Assembly: GCF_022581195.2 (NCBI RefSeq)
Contig: NC_061452.1
Span: 813,501 to 877,500, forward strand
Length of the DNA stretch: 64,000 bases
Direction of reading: 5' to 3'
Origin: Helicoverpa zea
Taxonomy: Eukaryota > Arthropoda > Insecta > Lepidoptera > Noctuidae
Positions within the stretch are counted from its first letter, which is position 1. Each line of letters begins with the position of its first letter. The translations under genes were made by a program, and so were the position numbers. The notes below the pieces were generated by a model. The model was given only the letters and a program-made list of their open reading frames with translations. It ran no database searches and was not told the origin of the DNA. Below are positions 35,701 to 45,780 of the stretch, piece after piece.

Positions 35701-38700
35701 TAGGTATCCTTTTCCCAACCATGTTCAGGTTGGCTTCTTAAGATATAATCACACATACTCCAATTCCGACCCAAACATAATTGGTTAAATGCTAGGCACG
35801 AGATTACCTTATATGTACTTACCAGTGTTTTACCCGAGCGACTATTCTCCCCTATCCAATACCAACTGGTAAGAACTGGTTGAACTATCTGGCTTCTGAC
35901 TACCCTAAGGACTGCCTAAGATTCAAATGCCGGTAGAACTCAGTGATATACGAAACGAAAATTCGTAGTTACTAATACCATGAAATAAGAGTTTCTTCCT
36001 CCATACAGAGTACTGCTACAACACCCTACCTCAGACTTGGCGATCCTCAAGAGTCGTCAGGACGTGGTGGAATACTTCATGAAGCCGCAGAACGACGCGC
36101 TCATGAGGAACATCTGCTCTTCCATGCGGTTCATCAAAAACGTTCATGTATGTACCGGCAAAGTATAGTAGCTAGAAGATATGTAAGAGTAGAGAATTAT
36201 CAGTAAGGGATACTTTTTATTTCAGGGAATCCTGGCGAAAATAAAAGCGTTGTCAGCAAAACCATACCAGTGGAAATCGCTTTACAACGTAAGTTAACCA
36301 TTGTATAACGTATGTCAGAGCCCGTCTAAGCTGAAATACTTCACTACATTTGGCCATTGGCGTTCATATTCTCTACCTGCTAAATTTCGGAAATGAGGTC
36401 ATTTCTTCAGCTTAGAAGAGCTACCCTCCGAACAGTTTTAACTATTTACAAGAGAATCTAAATATTGGCAGACTTTGTACAACGCGGTGCTGATATGTGA
36501 GATGTGTGAGAGTGCAGGCAAAGTCAGCGACTTCCTGGAACAACTAGCCTGTTTCGACAACACTAAACTTTATGAGGTAAGGTATACACCAATAACCAAC
36601 GAAGAAGGGTAATTACTGCAACTATTTGTACTATTTTCGTTTTATTCCTAGATGGCGTTATACATGAACAGAATTATAGATTTTGATTTGTCGAAAACTG
36701 AAGGCAAGTTTACTGTGAAGCCTGGCGTTGATCCTGAACTTGACATGAGTAAATACTATTACATATTAACTCTCTGAATTCCTCTTGTATACTTTTCTTA
36801 TTTCCCTAGCTTTCTCTTTTTTCATCATGGTCTTTTACCTTCTATATACTTCTACTATGTACTACTTATCTTCTATATACTTCTTCGTTTCACTCGTCTA
36901 TAGGTACTTGACATCGACTGTCAAAGACCAGTTTCATATTTTTTTTTCCTCAGAAAAGCAAACAATGGCCAGTCTCCATGGTTTGATGTCGGAAACAGCT
37001 AAGATAGAAATGGAGCGTCTTCCTCCGTACATTCAGGAGTGCAGCATGCTGTATATGCCACATCTAGGGTATCTGCTGGGAGTCAAGGTTTGGGAAGACA
37101 ACCTGACTGCTGAGGATAAGGACCTGCCTGATATGAAATTTATGGTAACAATGCTTTGTAGAGGAATTTGGTTTCTTGGAAAAAGTTTACCATTACTACG
37201 ATCTTATTATTCTTTCAGTTCCAAAACAATGATTACATCCATTACAAAAGCAAGGGTTGTGAAGGTAAATTTTTCTTCCTGTCCACATACACTTGAGGAC
37301 CTACATAATTATAAATAAATAAATAAACTACATTTACCTTTTATATTTATGTAATTATATATTTATAAATCTTACTTGATATGTTAGTACGGAACATATT
37401 AGGTAGATATTTGAGATTTCGTCAGTTCCTGCGAAGGTCCTATTTTTTTTGTTTTGTTTTTAATTCTTACTCTTCTGCCATTTATCCGGTGTTCCTAGAG
37501 CTGGACGTGATGATAGGCGACACGTACCCGGAGATAGTGGCGCATGAGACTCGCATCATGATGCGCCTCACCAGCGTCATGTTAGAACACCTGCACACAC
37601 TCGCCGCTGTTGTGGATAAGTGTGCTGAACTGGACTGGTAAGAAATAAGTAGAAATAAGCATTTAAAAGAGACGGTGAGGGACTAAAATAAAAAAAATAT
37701 ATACCGAAATACAAAGATATGTTGTTGATTCTTCCAAAATCTTCATTAATGCAGGAGGGCCATTTCGCAATAAAACATAAATTTCTTCAAATAAAAAGAA
37801 AGAACTAGGTACTATAATAAGTTACAATCTTATACCTATGCTTTAACTTCGCGTACAACACCCCATTTGTTATTCCTGTCAATCACAACAAAAATCCACA
37901 TACCTATAAATCAAAAATCAATAACCCTTCATCCCCCAGCCTGATAGCCATATCGAAGGTCTCCAAAGAGTTCAACTACGTCCGTCCGACCCTCACAACT
38001 GAGAAGATCATCAGCATCAAGCAAGGCCGACACCCACTGTACACGCTGACTTGTGACAACTTCGTGCCTAATGATGTGGAGTCCAGTGCTGAAGAGGGCT
38101 GCGTCAAGATACTGACAGCCCCCAACTCTAGTGGGAAATCTGTTTATATGAAGCAGATTGGTGAGACTGGGTCACAATAGGTCCAAAGCCTACATTTTGT
38201 AGATTGTTATTTGATGCAATGTGGTTTGTGTCGTGCCGCATTCATTTTCATCATTGTTATTGAACACATTCCTAACTGGATGATAGTCCGATGCGTCTGA
38301 TCTCTCTCTGGTCCTGTCGGATTTCCCTCCCATCGGGCTATGAGGGTGAAGGAATGAAGTGTGCATCTGTGTCAGCGCAAATGCTTGAGCACTATAATAT
38401 GTCCTGCGCAGCAGGCTGATCTCTTTATATAAGAAAAACTGCCATGGATAACAATCGGTCTTCATCATCAACAGCAGCATGTCCCAGTCCATTCTGAACT
38501 TAGAACCAGAGATATTCTTGCAAAATACAGATTCCTTAAAAGTATTTGTTACCCAGGTCTGATAGTATACCTAGCCCACATCGGCAGTTTTGTGCCGGCA
38601 GCGGCGGCTACTATAGGCTTGCTGCGTCACGTGCGGACTCGGGTACACAGCACCGAGTGCGTCGCCAACCACATGTCCGCCTTCCTCATTGACTTGCGAC

Positions 38701-41700
38701 AGGTAGGCTTACAAATTGTATGCTGTAAAATCACATATATAATAGGGTTGTTTCCAATTTTCGGAAATCTATTTAGATAGCTTCTAAATAATTTTAAGAT
38801 CACCCTCTCTTTCATTTTTCGTCTCTAATCTTTTTATTTTTTATGTATTACATTTTTTTCTATTTCTCTTAAAATATTGCTCGGAAAACGCTAGATCACG
38901 TGACTGTGACGTCAACGTTCTCTGTTCATTCCTTTACATTTTAAAGCACATCTAACGAGAAAAAACTAACATACCAACTAATGGATTTCTTAATTTTTAT
39001 AATGTATTTTTATAAAATAGCTACAAAAACTATAATATTTTATACATATAAATTATTTTTATACATTTGCACAAAAATAAAATACCTCAAATGTTTTGAG
39101 TTGTGTACGCGGAAAAATGAAACGGTGCAAAGAAACGTAAAGTTTGTGTTTATTTATATTGAGGTTATGTTTGTGTCCGCGTTCGAAAAGATTTGATGCT
39201 TATTCAAAAAACTTAAATTAAATGAATGTCTACAAGGTTTGTGTTGTGCGAGACTGGAAATACGACCATTATAGTGCTCCAAATAAACTGTTCATCCACG
39301 TTCCGCTGAAAAATCTTGGTTATTGGCAAAGAATTGAGCGACCATAGAAGAGTCTACTCTTGGCAGATTGGAACTATAAGCTTTCATAAATCCTTTCTCC
39401 ATAATTCTTTAGCAGTTGTATCACTTAAATGCAATTAACACACAGAACTTCACAGAAGCAAATAAACAAAACATTAATTCTGAGGTTATTTCGATATATC
39501 TGTCACAGAGAGAATGACGTCATCGGTCTCTTCTCGTCGTTTTTAATGGCGTGACGTCATAGGCTCTAAATTAAGATTTCATAAATTAATTAAAAAATAT
39601 ATGGTCAGTTATAAATAATATGATATAGCTTATCGTGTTTCTAGTTTTGTGAACTTTCGGTGCATTTATTTATTTTTAACTAAATGAATACTAGGAAACA
39701 ACCCTATTGAATAGAAAATACGCAATTTACTATCACCAGTTCTCCGACAACATGAAAGTATGTTTTCTTAAAACATAATATAAGGTGCTTTAATATTACC
39801 TGCCAGGACTTGAATCGAGGGTAGTATTGCGTTTATAGATTACAATAGTGAAGAAATTTCGTTCCCCGGAACAGTCAATTCAATTTGAGACATTAAACAA
39901 GTTAAATTAACATTGGCTCTACTCTGCATAACGTGGTTCACAAATTACGTTCGTAGTATCGCTTCGTCAATGAAAACAACTGCTATCTCTTTCTATCTGT
40001 TCTGTGAATGAAAACTGAAATCAGCTGACTAGTTTCGACTGTACCTAAGAAGTGTTTAAAATGTGTAATTACTTACCAGATAACGCATTCTTCCAAAAAA
40101 CTGACGTAAATAAGATGATAAACTTCCCATCACACTTAAAACAGGCTTTGGACTGACAAGTTAGTGTAAAGAATCACATTTGTTTAAACTATCGATAACG
40201 ATTATTATCAAATGACGATAAATTACAATTAAAGTCGCCACACGTAATTGTCGCTCACATTGAAGACACGAGCTGCATCCCTGGTACTCGCAAGAGGATG
40301 ACGCCGGAAGAAATCCAGCACTTGCTCTTCAAGATGGGCAGAATATGGAGGCCTGCCTACGTCAACGGGTGGCGGGTCAAAGCGGAGGTGTTCACAGAAC
40401 CTGTACACGGCATTCAAAATGGTGTGATGGCTCACTCGCACACCAAACCTCAGCTGAAACAAGTTCACTGCATGCGCAGATACGGAGTTAGACTCGCGGT
40501 AGCACAATACCATTTCAAGGTATTCTTGGTTGGAATACCGAGTTGGTTGGAATAAGTTACTTCCGAGCGGGCGGGCGGCGGGTCGCGACTAGCGAGCGGT
40601 CGCCGGCGGTCGGCTGGCGCGTGCGACGAACGGGATAGTGCGGGTGAGGGGGGGGGGCGTTCGTCGCATGCGCCGGCGCCAGCGCCAGCGGCGGGGCTGC
40701 GCGTTGACGACAGTCTGTCTAGCCGCCGCGCGCCGGCGCCGTCTGATAAGTATGGCAACAGCGTATGAAAGGCGCCGCCGCGCTTTTTGCGAAATAAATT
40801 GAAAAGAATTCGGTGCGGAGCGGCAACGCGGTAACTCCACTGGATGGTTTTATACTAATAAATTAAGTCAAATTTATACGTATTTTGTTTTTGTATGACA
40901 AAAAATATGACAAATAATCAATTATTTATCTTTACTATTGTGATCTATAAACGCAATACTACCCCCCATTCAAGTCCTGGCAGGTAATATTAAAGCACCT
41001 TATATATTTCTTACTTTCAGCTAAAATAGGTAGCCCGTCACATGTATGGGAAAACGTATACGAAACACGACACGTCTGTACACTCACCTAAACAGCGAAT
41101 AAATTTCAACAACCACATACAGTGAATTTAACTATCTTCTATACAGCTCTAGGTCTCCGCAAGTCCACTTTCAATCGCCTACCCGTAGGTACGGCATTTT
41201 AGCGGTACAAAAGTACCAAACTAATAATGGACGAGTTCGGCAAGGGTACATCAGCGACAGATGGCCTGGTGTTGTTAGCAGCTTGCCTGAACACGCTACC
41301 AAGTTCACCCTTCTCCCAATCTTCCAGATGGCCTTAGCTCTTCAAGAGTCCACGTCCAACTCTCTATTAATAGTGGACGAGTTCGGCAAGGGTACCTCAG
41401 CGACAGATGGGCTGGCACTCCTAGCGGCCTGTCTCAATACGCTGCTGTTTAGAGGAGACGAGTGTCCTCACGTGCTGTTGGCGACGCATTACTTGAACAT
41501 CAAGGAGTATATTGTGGAGTCGCCGCTTGTTAGGTTCCTGGTAAGTAGCTATTCAAAAACTTACCAAAACTAAGTATCTTTTGACAAGCTTTTTTTTAAA
41601 CATAAGCTATTGATTTTCATAAAACTTCGTTTAATCGGCTATCTTGATCTAATTGCCTACTGAAATAAAAATTCTAGTGACCGGTGAACAAGAAACGATA

Positions 41701-44345
41701 GTCCTTTCTTGCGTTACTCTGGTCGTGATGATTTTAAACATACTTTCAAAGGTAACAAGACACAAAGGTATATTGCTATGACTTATCAGCATTTTCACGC
41801 CACCGGTTTTACTGCCAGTTTTTTCGAGCTCGGTTCACTTTTCAACTCCCGATGAAAAGGTAAATATGACATTTTATACCAAGCGAGTCTTGCCTTGTCC
41901 AGGTTTTACATATCGAGGTCTTGGAAGTTTTAGTTATTTATATATATGTCACCGTAAGATTACAAACATCGTTAGATTACAATCTATCTCGAGAGATTGT
42001 AAACTGTCGAATTATTGTAAACCGTAACATCTGATTGCAATTTAACGCATTATTTTTCGCTATATTATAATCTATCGATGAGAAATTGTCAAATTGTCAA
42101 CTGTCCGAAAGCTCTCCCTGATTGGTCAGTCTTTTTGTAAGATCGAGAGCGATGTAGAGCGGTCAAATTGTCAACTGGCGTAGAACGGAATGCATCTTGC
42201 GCGCTGATTGGTAGAACGTCAAAAAAGACAATGTTCTTTGCTACTCCGGTGTCACAGCTCTTTGACGTGCAAAAAAAAGTGACGGTTTAATTTTTTATAA
42301 AATCAAAAATTGTACTTAATTTTTAAGACTCAAATTACACACAATTAAAAATTGTATTAAAAATTGAAGTTATAGTTCGGCCATTCAGAGAATGCGTTCC
42401 TGACACGTCGCGATTGAACTGACGACGTAATAACATTCATTGATTATTGATATAATAATGTTGTTTTAATGCTCCTCAATTGTTAAAACGGTAAACAACC
42501 AGCAAAAATATTTTTATCGTAACTGCAACGCCATTGCAAAGTTACGTCGTCAGTTCAATCGCGACGTGTCAGGAACGCATTCTCTGAATGGCCGAACTTT
42601 AGTGACGAAAACGAATCGCTGCAAAACCGACTCCACGTAGTCTTGTCCGCCCTACCCCTAGAGTGCAATTCAAAACCGCGTAGGCGCGGAGGGGCGAGGC
42701 GGCCTGCGAGCTGAGGCGCAGGTAGTTTCAGCGCTCGCCGCCGCGGCTGAGGCTGGCCGGCTCCGCCGGCCAGCAAGCCGAAGCTGCGGTGGTGAGCGTG
42801 AAAACCATCTGCGACGATAAGCTCGCATGGGACCGCCGGAGCCCCGCAGCGCCGGAGCCGTGACAGAAGTTATGCTTACTGCATGTCGCATGCTTACTTC
42901 CATGCTGGGTCAATTAATATGGGATGTGTTATATTTTAAACAAAAAACTCAGTAGGTACGAGTAAAAAAATTAGAAGGTAAATAAATATTTTTATGATGT
43001 CATTTAATAGTATTTAAGAAGTTTACTGTTAGAATGCATGCTACAAATTTAGATGCAAAAAAATAACCACCATGCTGAGTTGTATTTAGAGTGGAAGATA
43101 ACTCGTGGCTAAGATAGTATTATTTAGATGCTCGACGCTTTATTAATTGTGGCTGACTTAGTAATTTAGAAGGCAACATACATTTTTGGGGGCGAATAAT
43201 GATATTAAAAAGAAGCCTGTTTAATTAGCACCCCTTTTATTTTATTTTTAAATATTAGTTTGTATTTGAAGACAAAATACCTAACTGTATTTTTATAAGA
43301 GTTATTTTTATATAAATTTAATACTTGAAGAATTTTTGAAGAGCATTTATTTTATTTAACTGACACCTCTATTTCATTCCTAACTCTACGGGAACTCCAT
43401 GGGAACAGAACGGCTGGTCGTGATTGGTCGATCTTACAAAAAGACTGACCAATCAGAGAGAGCTTTCGGACAGTTGACAATTTGACAATTTCTCATCGAT
43501 AGATTATAATATAGCGAAAAATAATGCGTTAAATTGCAATCAGATGTTACGGTTCACAATAATTCGACAGTTTGCAATCTCTCGAGATAGATTGTAATCT
43601 AACGATGTTTGTAATCTTACGGTAACATATATATTAAAGATATTAATTTTAATTATTTCATGACGTTTCTTTAAGCGTTTCGAGTACATAGTACAAGACG
43701 GCGAGCCTGTGTTCCTGTTCCGCGTGTGCTCAGGCGGAGCGGACACCAGCTTCGCGCTACACGTGGCCGCCGCCAGCGGCCTGCCACAACACACGCTAGC
43801 TAGAGCCAAGATTGTTATGGAACATGTTATGGTAATATACATATTATCGATACTAAATCACTTACCGAAACTTCTCGTAAAGATGAAGAAAAATTATAAT
43901 GTATATCATTATTTTTTTTATTAATTATGAAATTAGCAAGAATTATTTAATTATTGAATTGAGTCACTCGCCCAATTCAATAAAAAAAAGTAAAGGAGCA
44001 GCAACTAGAAGTAAGAGAATCTGATACACATACCTATGTAGGTATTCCACATTCAACATGCCACAAGGCAATGTTACAGCACCGTTTTGGTTAGCCGACA
44101 ACATGTGCACTTGTTTTCTTTTTCTAGAGAAAAGTTTCAATTTCATAATTTTACTTCAAACTCACCAGTTTGAAGCAAAACTCACCAGTTTGAACTAAAA
44201 TTATGAAATTGAAACTGTAGAAAAAAGCACCCTTTTTTCTTGTTTCCAGAACAACTCCCTGCCAACAGAAAACAAACGCATCACCGCGAAACTAAACGCA
44301 TGCGTGGACAAAATCAAAAACAAACTACTCACAGACGATATTTAA
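32735..44345 (+). CDS. Msh5: MutS protein homologue 5 (MSH5)
   Basis: The MSH4-MSH5 partner that clamps Holliday-type junctions and promotes meiotic crossovers. It has no mismatch-recognition domain. Eighteen exons join in frame to 821 aa: 32735-32853, 32931-32991, 33777-33845, 34166-34370, 34652-34880, 35151-35321, 36009-36147, 36226-36288, 36472-36576, 36652-36748, 36954-37144, 37219-37264, 37499-37637, 37940-38160, 38557-38702, 41328-41540, 43676-43831 and 44250-44345. N-terminal connector-like region: VAYCRSGRLGAAYC. Core and lever: SVHALGALLRYLDLN and VTIDEDTYRGLQVF. ATPase: Walker A TAPNSSGKS, FLIDLRQ, Walker B LLIVDEFGKGTSATDG, and LLATHYL. Length matches the family. The first Walker A residue is Ala instead of Gly. 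Exons 6 and 16 have partial extra copies nearby. AATAAA lies at 44350. It is convergent with UBA5. Confidence 0.93.
35151..35607 (+). repeat. Tandem triplication of MSH5 exon 6 (143-bp unit)
   Basis: The true exon 6 (35151-35321) is followed by two more partial copies ending at 35464 and 35607, each with the GTGAGG donor. Both extra copies lack the same 28 bp (CGCGGGCTGCAAGTG... region of copy 1, 35186-35213) and start directly from the preceding donor region. The 28-bp loss breaks the frame and no acceptor is present, so they are probably skipped as intron. Exonic parts differ by about one base per copy. Confidence 0.9.
35690..35960 (-). mobile_element. Degraded tRNA-SINE in reverse orientation
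   Basis: Reverse complement shows the SINE tail phrases (a 'gttggggtcgg'-like region, 'accagtgttttac' as the inverse of 'gtaaaacactggt', and 'cttctgactacc' as the inverse of 'ggtagtcagaag'). It is heavily diverged, in the MSH5 intron after exon 6. Confidence 0.6.
38205..38480. repeat. Dispersed SINE-like repeat in MSH5 intron 14
   Basis: Contains 'cccatcgggctatgagggtg', 'gcgcaaatgcttgagcacta' and 'tatgtcctgcgcagcaggct'. Related copies are at 58,470-58,690 and 61,905-62,095, with a fragment at 31,041. No tRNA-like promoter was confirmed. Confidence 0.6.
38741..39708. mobile_element. THAP-remnant DNA element in MSH5 intron 15
   Basis: Perfect terminal inverted repeats AATAGGGTTGTTTCC (38741-38755) and GGAAACAACCCTATT (39694-39708) bound a 968-bp AT-rich element. 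It encodes one short THAP-like fragment near its centre and GTGACGTCA motifs near both ends. No transposase core and no clear target-site duplication were found. Size and design parallel the element at 28,542-29,520. Confidence 0.7.
39222..39347 (+). pseudogene. Degenerate THAP-like fragment
   Basis: A 41-codon ORF, starting MNVYKVCVVRDWKYDHYSA and continuing NKLFIHVPLKNLGYWQRIER. The spacing follows a THAP domain (C....[C]....LF.HVP...) but the second cysteine position is Trp and the frame stops before the later C/H ligands. It is probably the first exon or a decayed remnant of a THAP transposase. Confidence 0.55.
40229..40513 (-). CDS. Transposon helix-turn-helix protein fragment (DUF4817-like)
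   Basis: 94 codons from an ATG. The N-terminus MVLCYRESNSVSAHAVNLFQ resembles the DUF4817 motif of insect transposon proteins (an MVL.YGE...N...A..LY-type helix). A second HTH-like segment follows: HLEEQVLDFFRRHPLASTRD, then AARVFNVSDNYVWRL. The paired HTH architecture fits the DNA-binding N-terminus of a Tc1/mariner-like transposase. The frame ends immediately after it, so catalysis is lost or lies in a deleted exon. Confidence 0.65.
   Translation of the reverse strand: MVLCYRESNSVSAHAVNLFQLRFGVRVSHHTILNAVYRFCEHLRFDPPPVDVGRPPYSAHLEEQVLDFFRRHPLASTRDAARVFNVSDNYVWRL
40560..40800. promoter_or_regulatory. CpG-rich tract inside the Tc1/mariner-like element
   Basis: About 240 bp rich in CG dinucleotides (GGGCGGGCGGCGGGTCGCG, GCGCCGGCGCC) immediately upstream of the minus-strand HTH ORF. 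The position suggests a promoter for that ORF. No transcription start can be assigned. Confidence 0.4.
41217..41297 (+). pseudogene. Partial extra copy of MSH5 exon 16 (Walker B segment)
   Basis: Translates to MDEFGKGTSATDGLVLLAA then CLNTL, matching the true exon 16 at 41364-41451 with several mostly silent differences. It lacks a flanking acceptor and is cut off just before the true exon's own pyrimidine tract and AG at 41326-41327. It is more diverged than the exon-6 duplicates, so it is older. Confidence 0.85.
41941..43634. mobile_element. Element with about 205-bp terminal inverted repeats in MSH5 intron 16
   Basis: Left arm about 41,941-42,145 and right arm about 43,430-43,634 are inverted copies with only a few differences (outer end near GTCACCGTAAGATTAC, inner end near TTTTTGTAAGATC). 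The interior has no transposase. It contains MITE copy C and a GC-rich palindromic segment (42,660-42,870, with GCCGGCTCCGCCGGC). A non-autonomous foldback-type element. The superfamily is unknown. Confidence 0.8.
42373..42599. mobile_element. 227-bp Tc1/mariner-type MITE, copy C (nested)
   Basis: Identical by eye to copy A at 4,546 except for the final base. TA flanks on both sides. It is inserted inside the long inverted-repeat element, so it is younger than that element. Confidence 0.9.
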
Positions 44346-44824
44346 TTATAATAAAATTTATTACAATATGTATAATGATAATCAGCTCAGCGCACCTAAC
44401 AACAATATCGGTATAAAATTTTAAAAACATCAAAAAAATAAATTAACTACTACTTATGCTATGCATTGACTCTTAAACAAACTATACAGTTTAAGCTGGA
44501 ATGTCACGAAGCTTACACCCAGTTTCCATTTCGATATATTCTTAACATAGCTTATGGCTCAGATATTAGATCCGTTAGGTCCATAGTTCGTGCTCAAAAT
44601 GCTTTTAGCTTATACATTTCCAGCATACACAAAGAAGCAACGAACACGAAATAAATAAAAATATTTTTTTATTTCGGAACTTTTCGTAGCACATCACATA
44701 TCACTTTGAACTTGTATAAACTTTACATTGTTATATTACTTTTAATGTCATGTCATATTAAACTTAATGTAGAAATTTAAATTTGAGCTCATTTAACAAC
44801 ACATTTTCGATAAATACCACTTTC

Positions 44825-45563
44825 GATCTGAGTGCTTAGTGCGAGTTTTCGTGAATTTTTTTACGGACTCACATGAGAGCGCGTATACTAAGATTTGTAT
44901 GCAGTGTTGCCAACTTAGTGGATTTTCCACTAATACTGGTGGTTTAAGTCCCCTATTTAGTGGCGAAATGTTGAAAGTACTGCGGGTCAAGTAGCGAAAT
45001 GTAAGTTTTGTGGTACAACTTTAAGGAGTTACTATGGAGATTTGAAGTCTCACGGAATGTCAAAAAAGCATCTACAAAACAAAAAGGTGAACGACTACTA
45101 TATAATTATATTAAGTACTCATTCATTGGTCAAATGCGTAACTAAACAATTTGTGAAACTACTACGCCGATTATAATTTGTGAAGGATTCGGATCGGGTC
45201 GGATGAATTGCTAAACAGATGTAATGCTTTGTCTGTTTTAATTTTCTATCGTTGCCGAGTTACATCTTTGGATGATTAAATTGTTTTAGGTTACAATAAA
45301 ATATAAACAATATTTTTTTAGTGGTGAATTTGGTGATTTTAAGTGTGGGATAAATTTTTGTTAGTGGTTTTCTGGTGGTTTTAAAAGTTGACTCTGGTGG
45401 TAAGCTTCTACAACTGTTGGCAACACTGTTTGTATGGAACAAAAACAGGTTCCAATTTTTGACACTAGGTGGAGCTGTTTTTGTTCCATACAAATCTTAG
45501 TATACGCGCTCTCATGTGAGTCCGTAAAAAAATTCACGAAAACTCGCACTAAGCACTCAGATC
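44825..45563. mobile_element. DNA element with 77-bp perfect inverted repeats and a zinc-finger ORF
   Basis: 44825-44901 and 45487-45563 are perfect inverted copies (outer end GATCTGAGTGCTTAGTGCGA). Total length 739 bp, lying between the convergent ends of MSH5 and UBA5. A C2H2-type finger is encoded on the + strand (44,961-45,086). No transposase domain was found. No obvious target-site duplication. Confidence 0.8.
44961..45176 (+). pseudogene. C2H2/hAT-type zinc-finger fragment in the 739-bp element
   Basis: The frame opens after a TAG at 44958-44960 and runs 71 codons. It encodes CKFCGTTLRSYYGDLKSH then GMSKKHLQNKK, a C-x2-C-x12-H-x5-H finger like those at the N-terminus of hAT-type transposases. 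A good GT donor at 45087 suggests it is the first coding exon of a longer ancestral gene. No suitable ATG precedes the finger in this copy. Confidence 0.55.
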
Positions 45564-45780
45564 AAACTTATTATTAATTTAAGTTTACAAGTTTAAGTTC
45601 TCCTTAGAACTTAACAATTAACAAAAATTATAAGGAGTTTTATATACTCACTCGCTCATACAACCAAATATAAATGCTCATACTTGTGGTAAATGATATG
45701 GAGTTACTCGGCTTTGCCCAGCAGTGGGCAAGTTAGGTAGCTTTGCCCAGCAGTGGGCAAGTATCGCAGCTTTTGGCAAA

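Larger units (their letters stand above)
39781..41002. mobile_element. Tc1/mariner-like element with 74-bp inverted repeats
   Basis: Ends TAAGGTGCTTTAATATTACC and its complement, with about 74 bp of near-perfect inverted repeat, flanked on both sides by TA. Length 1,222 bp. It contains a minus-strand helix-turn-helix ORF (40,229-40,513) and, upstream of that ORF, a CpG-rich tract (40,560-40,800) that is unusual in this AT-rich window. There is no DDE/DDD domain. It sits in MSH5 intron 15 beside the THAP-remnant element. Confidence 0.8.
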
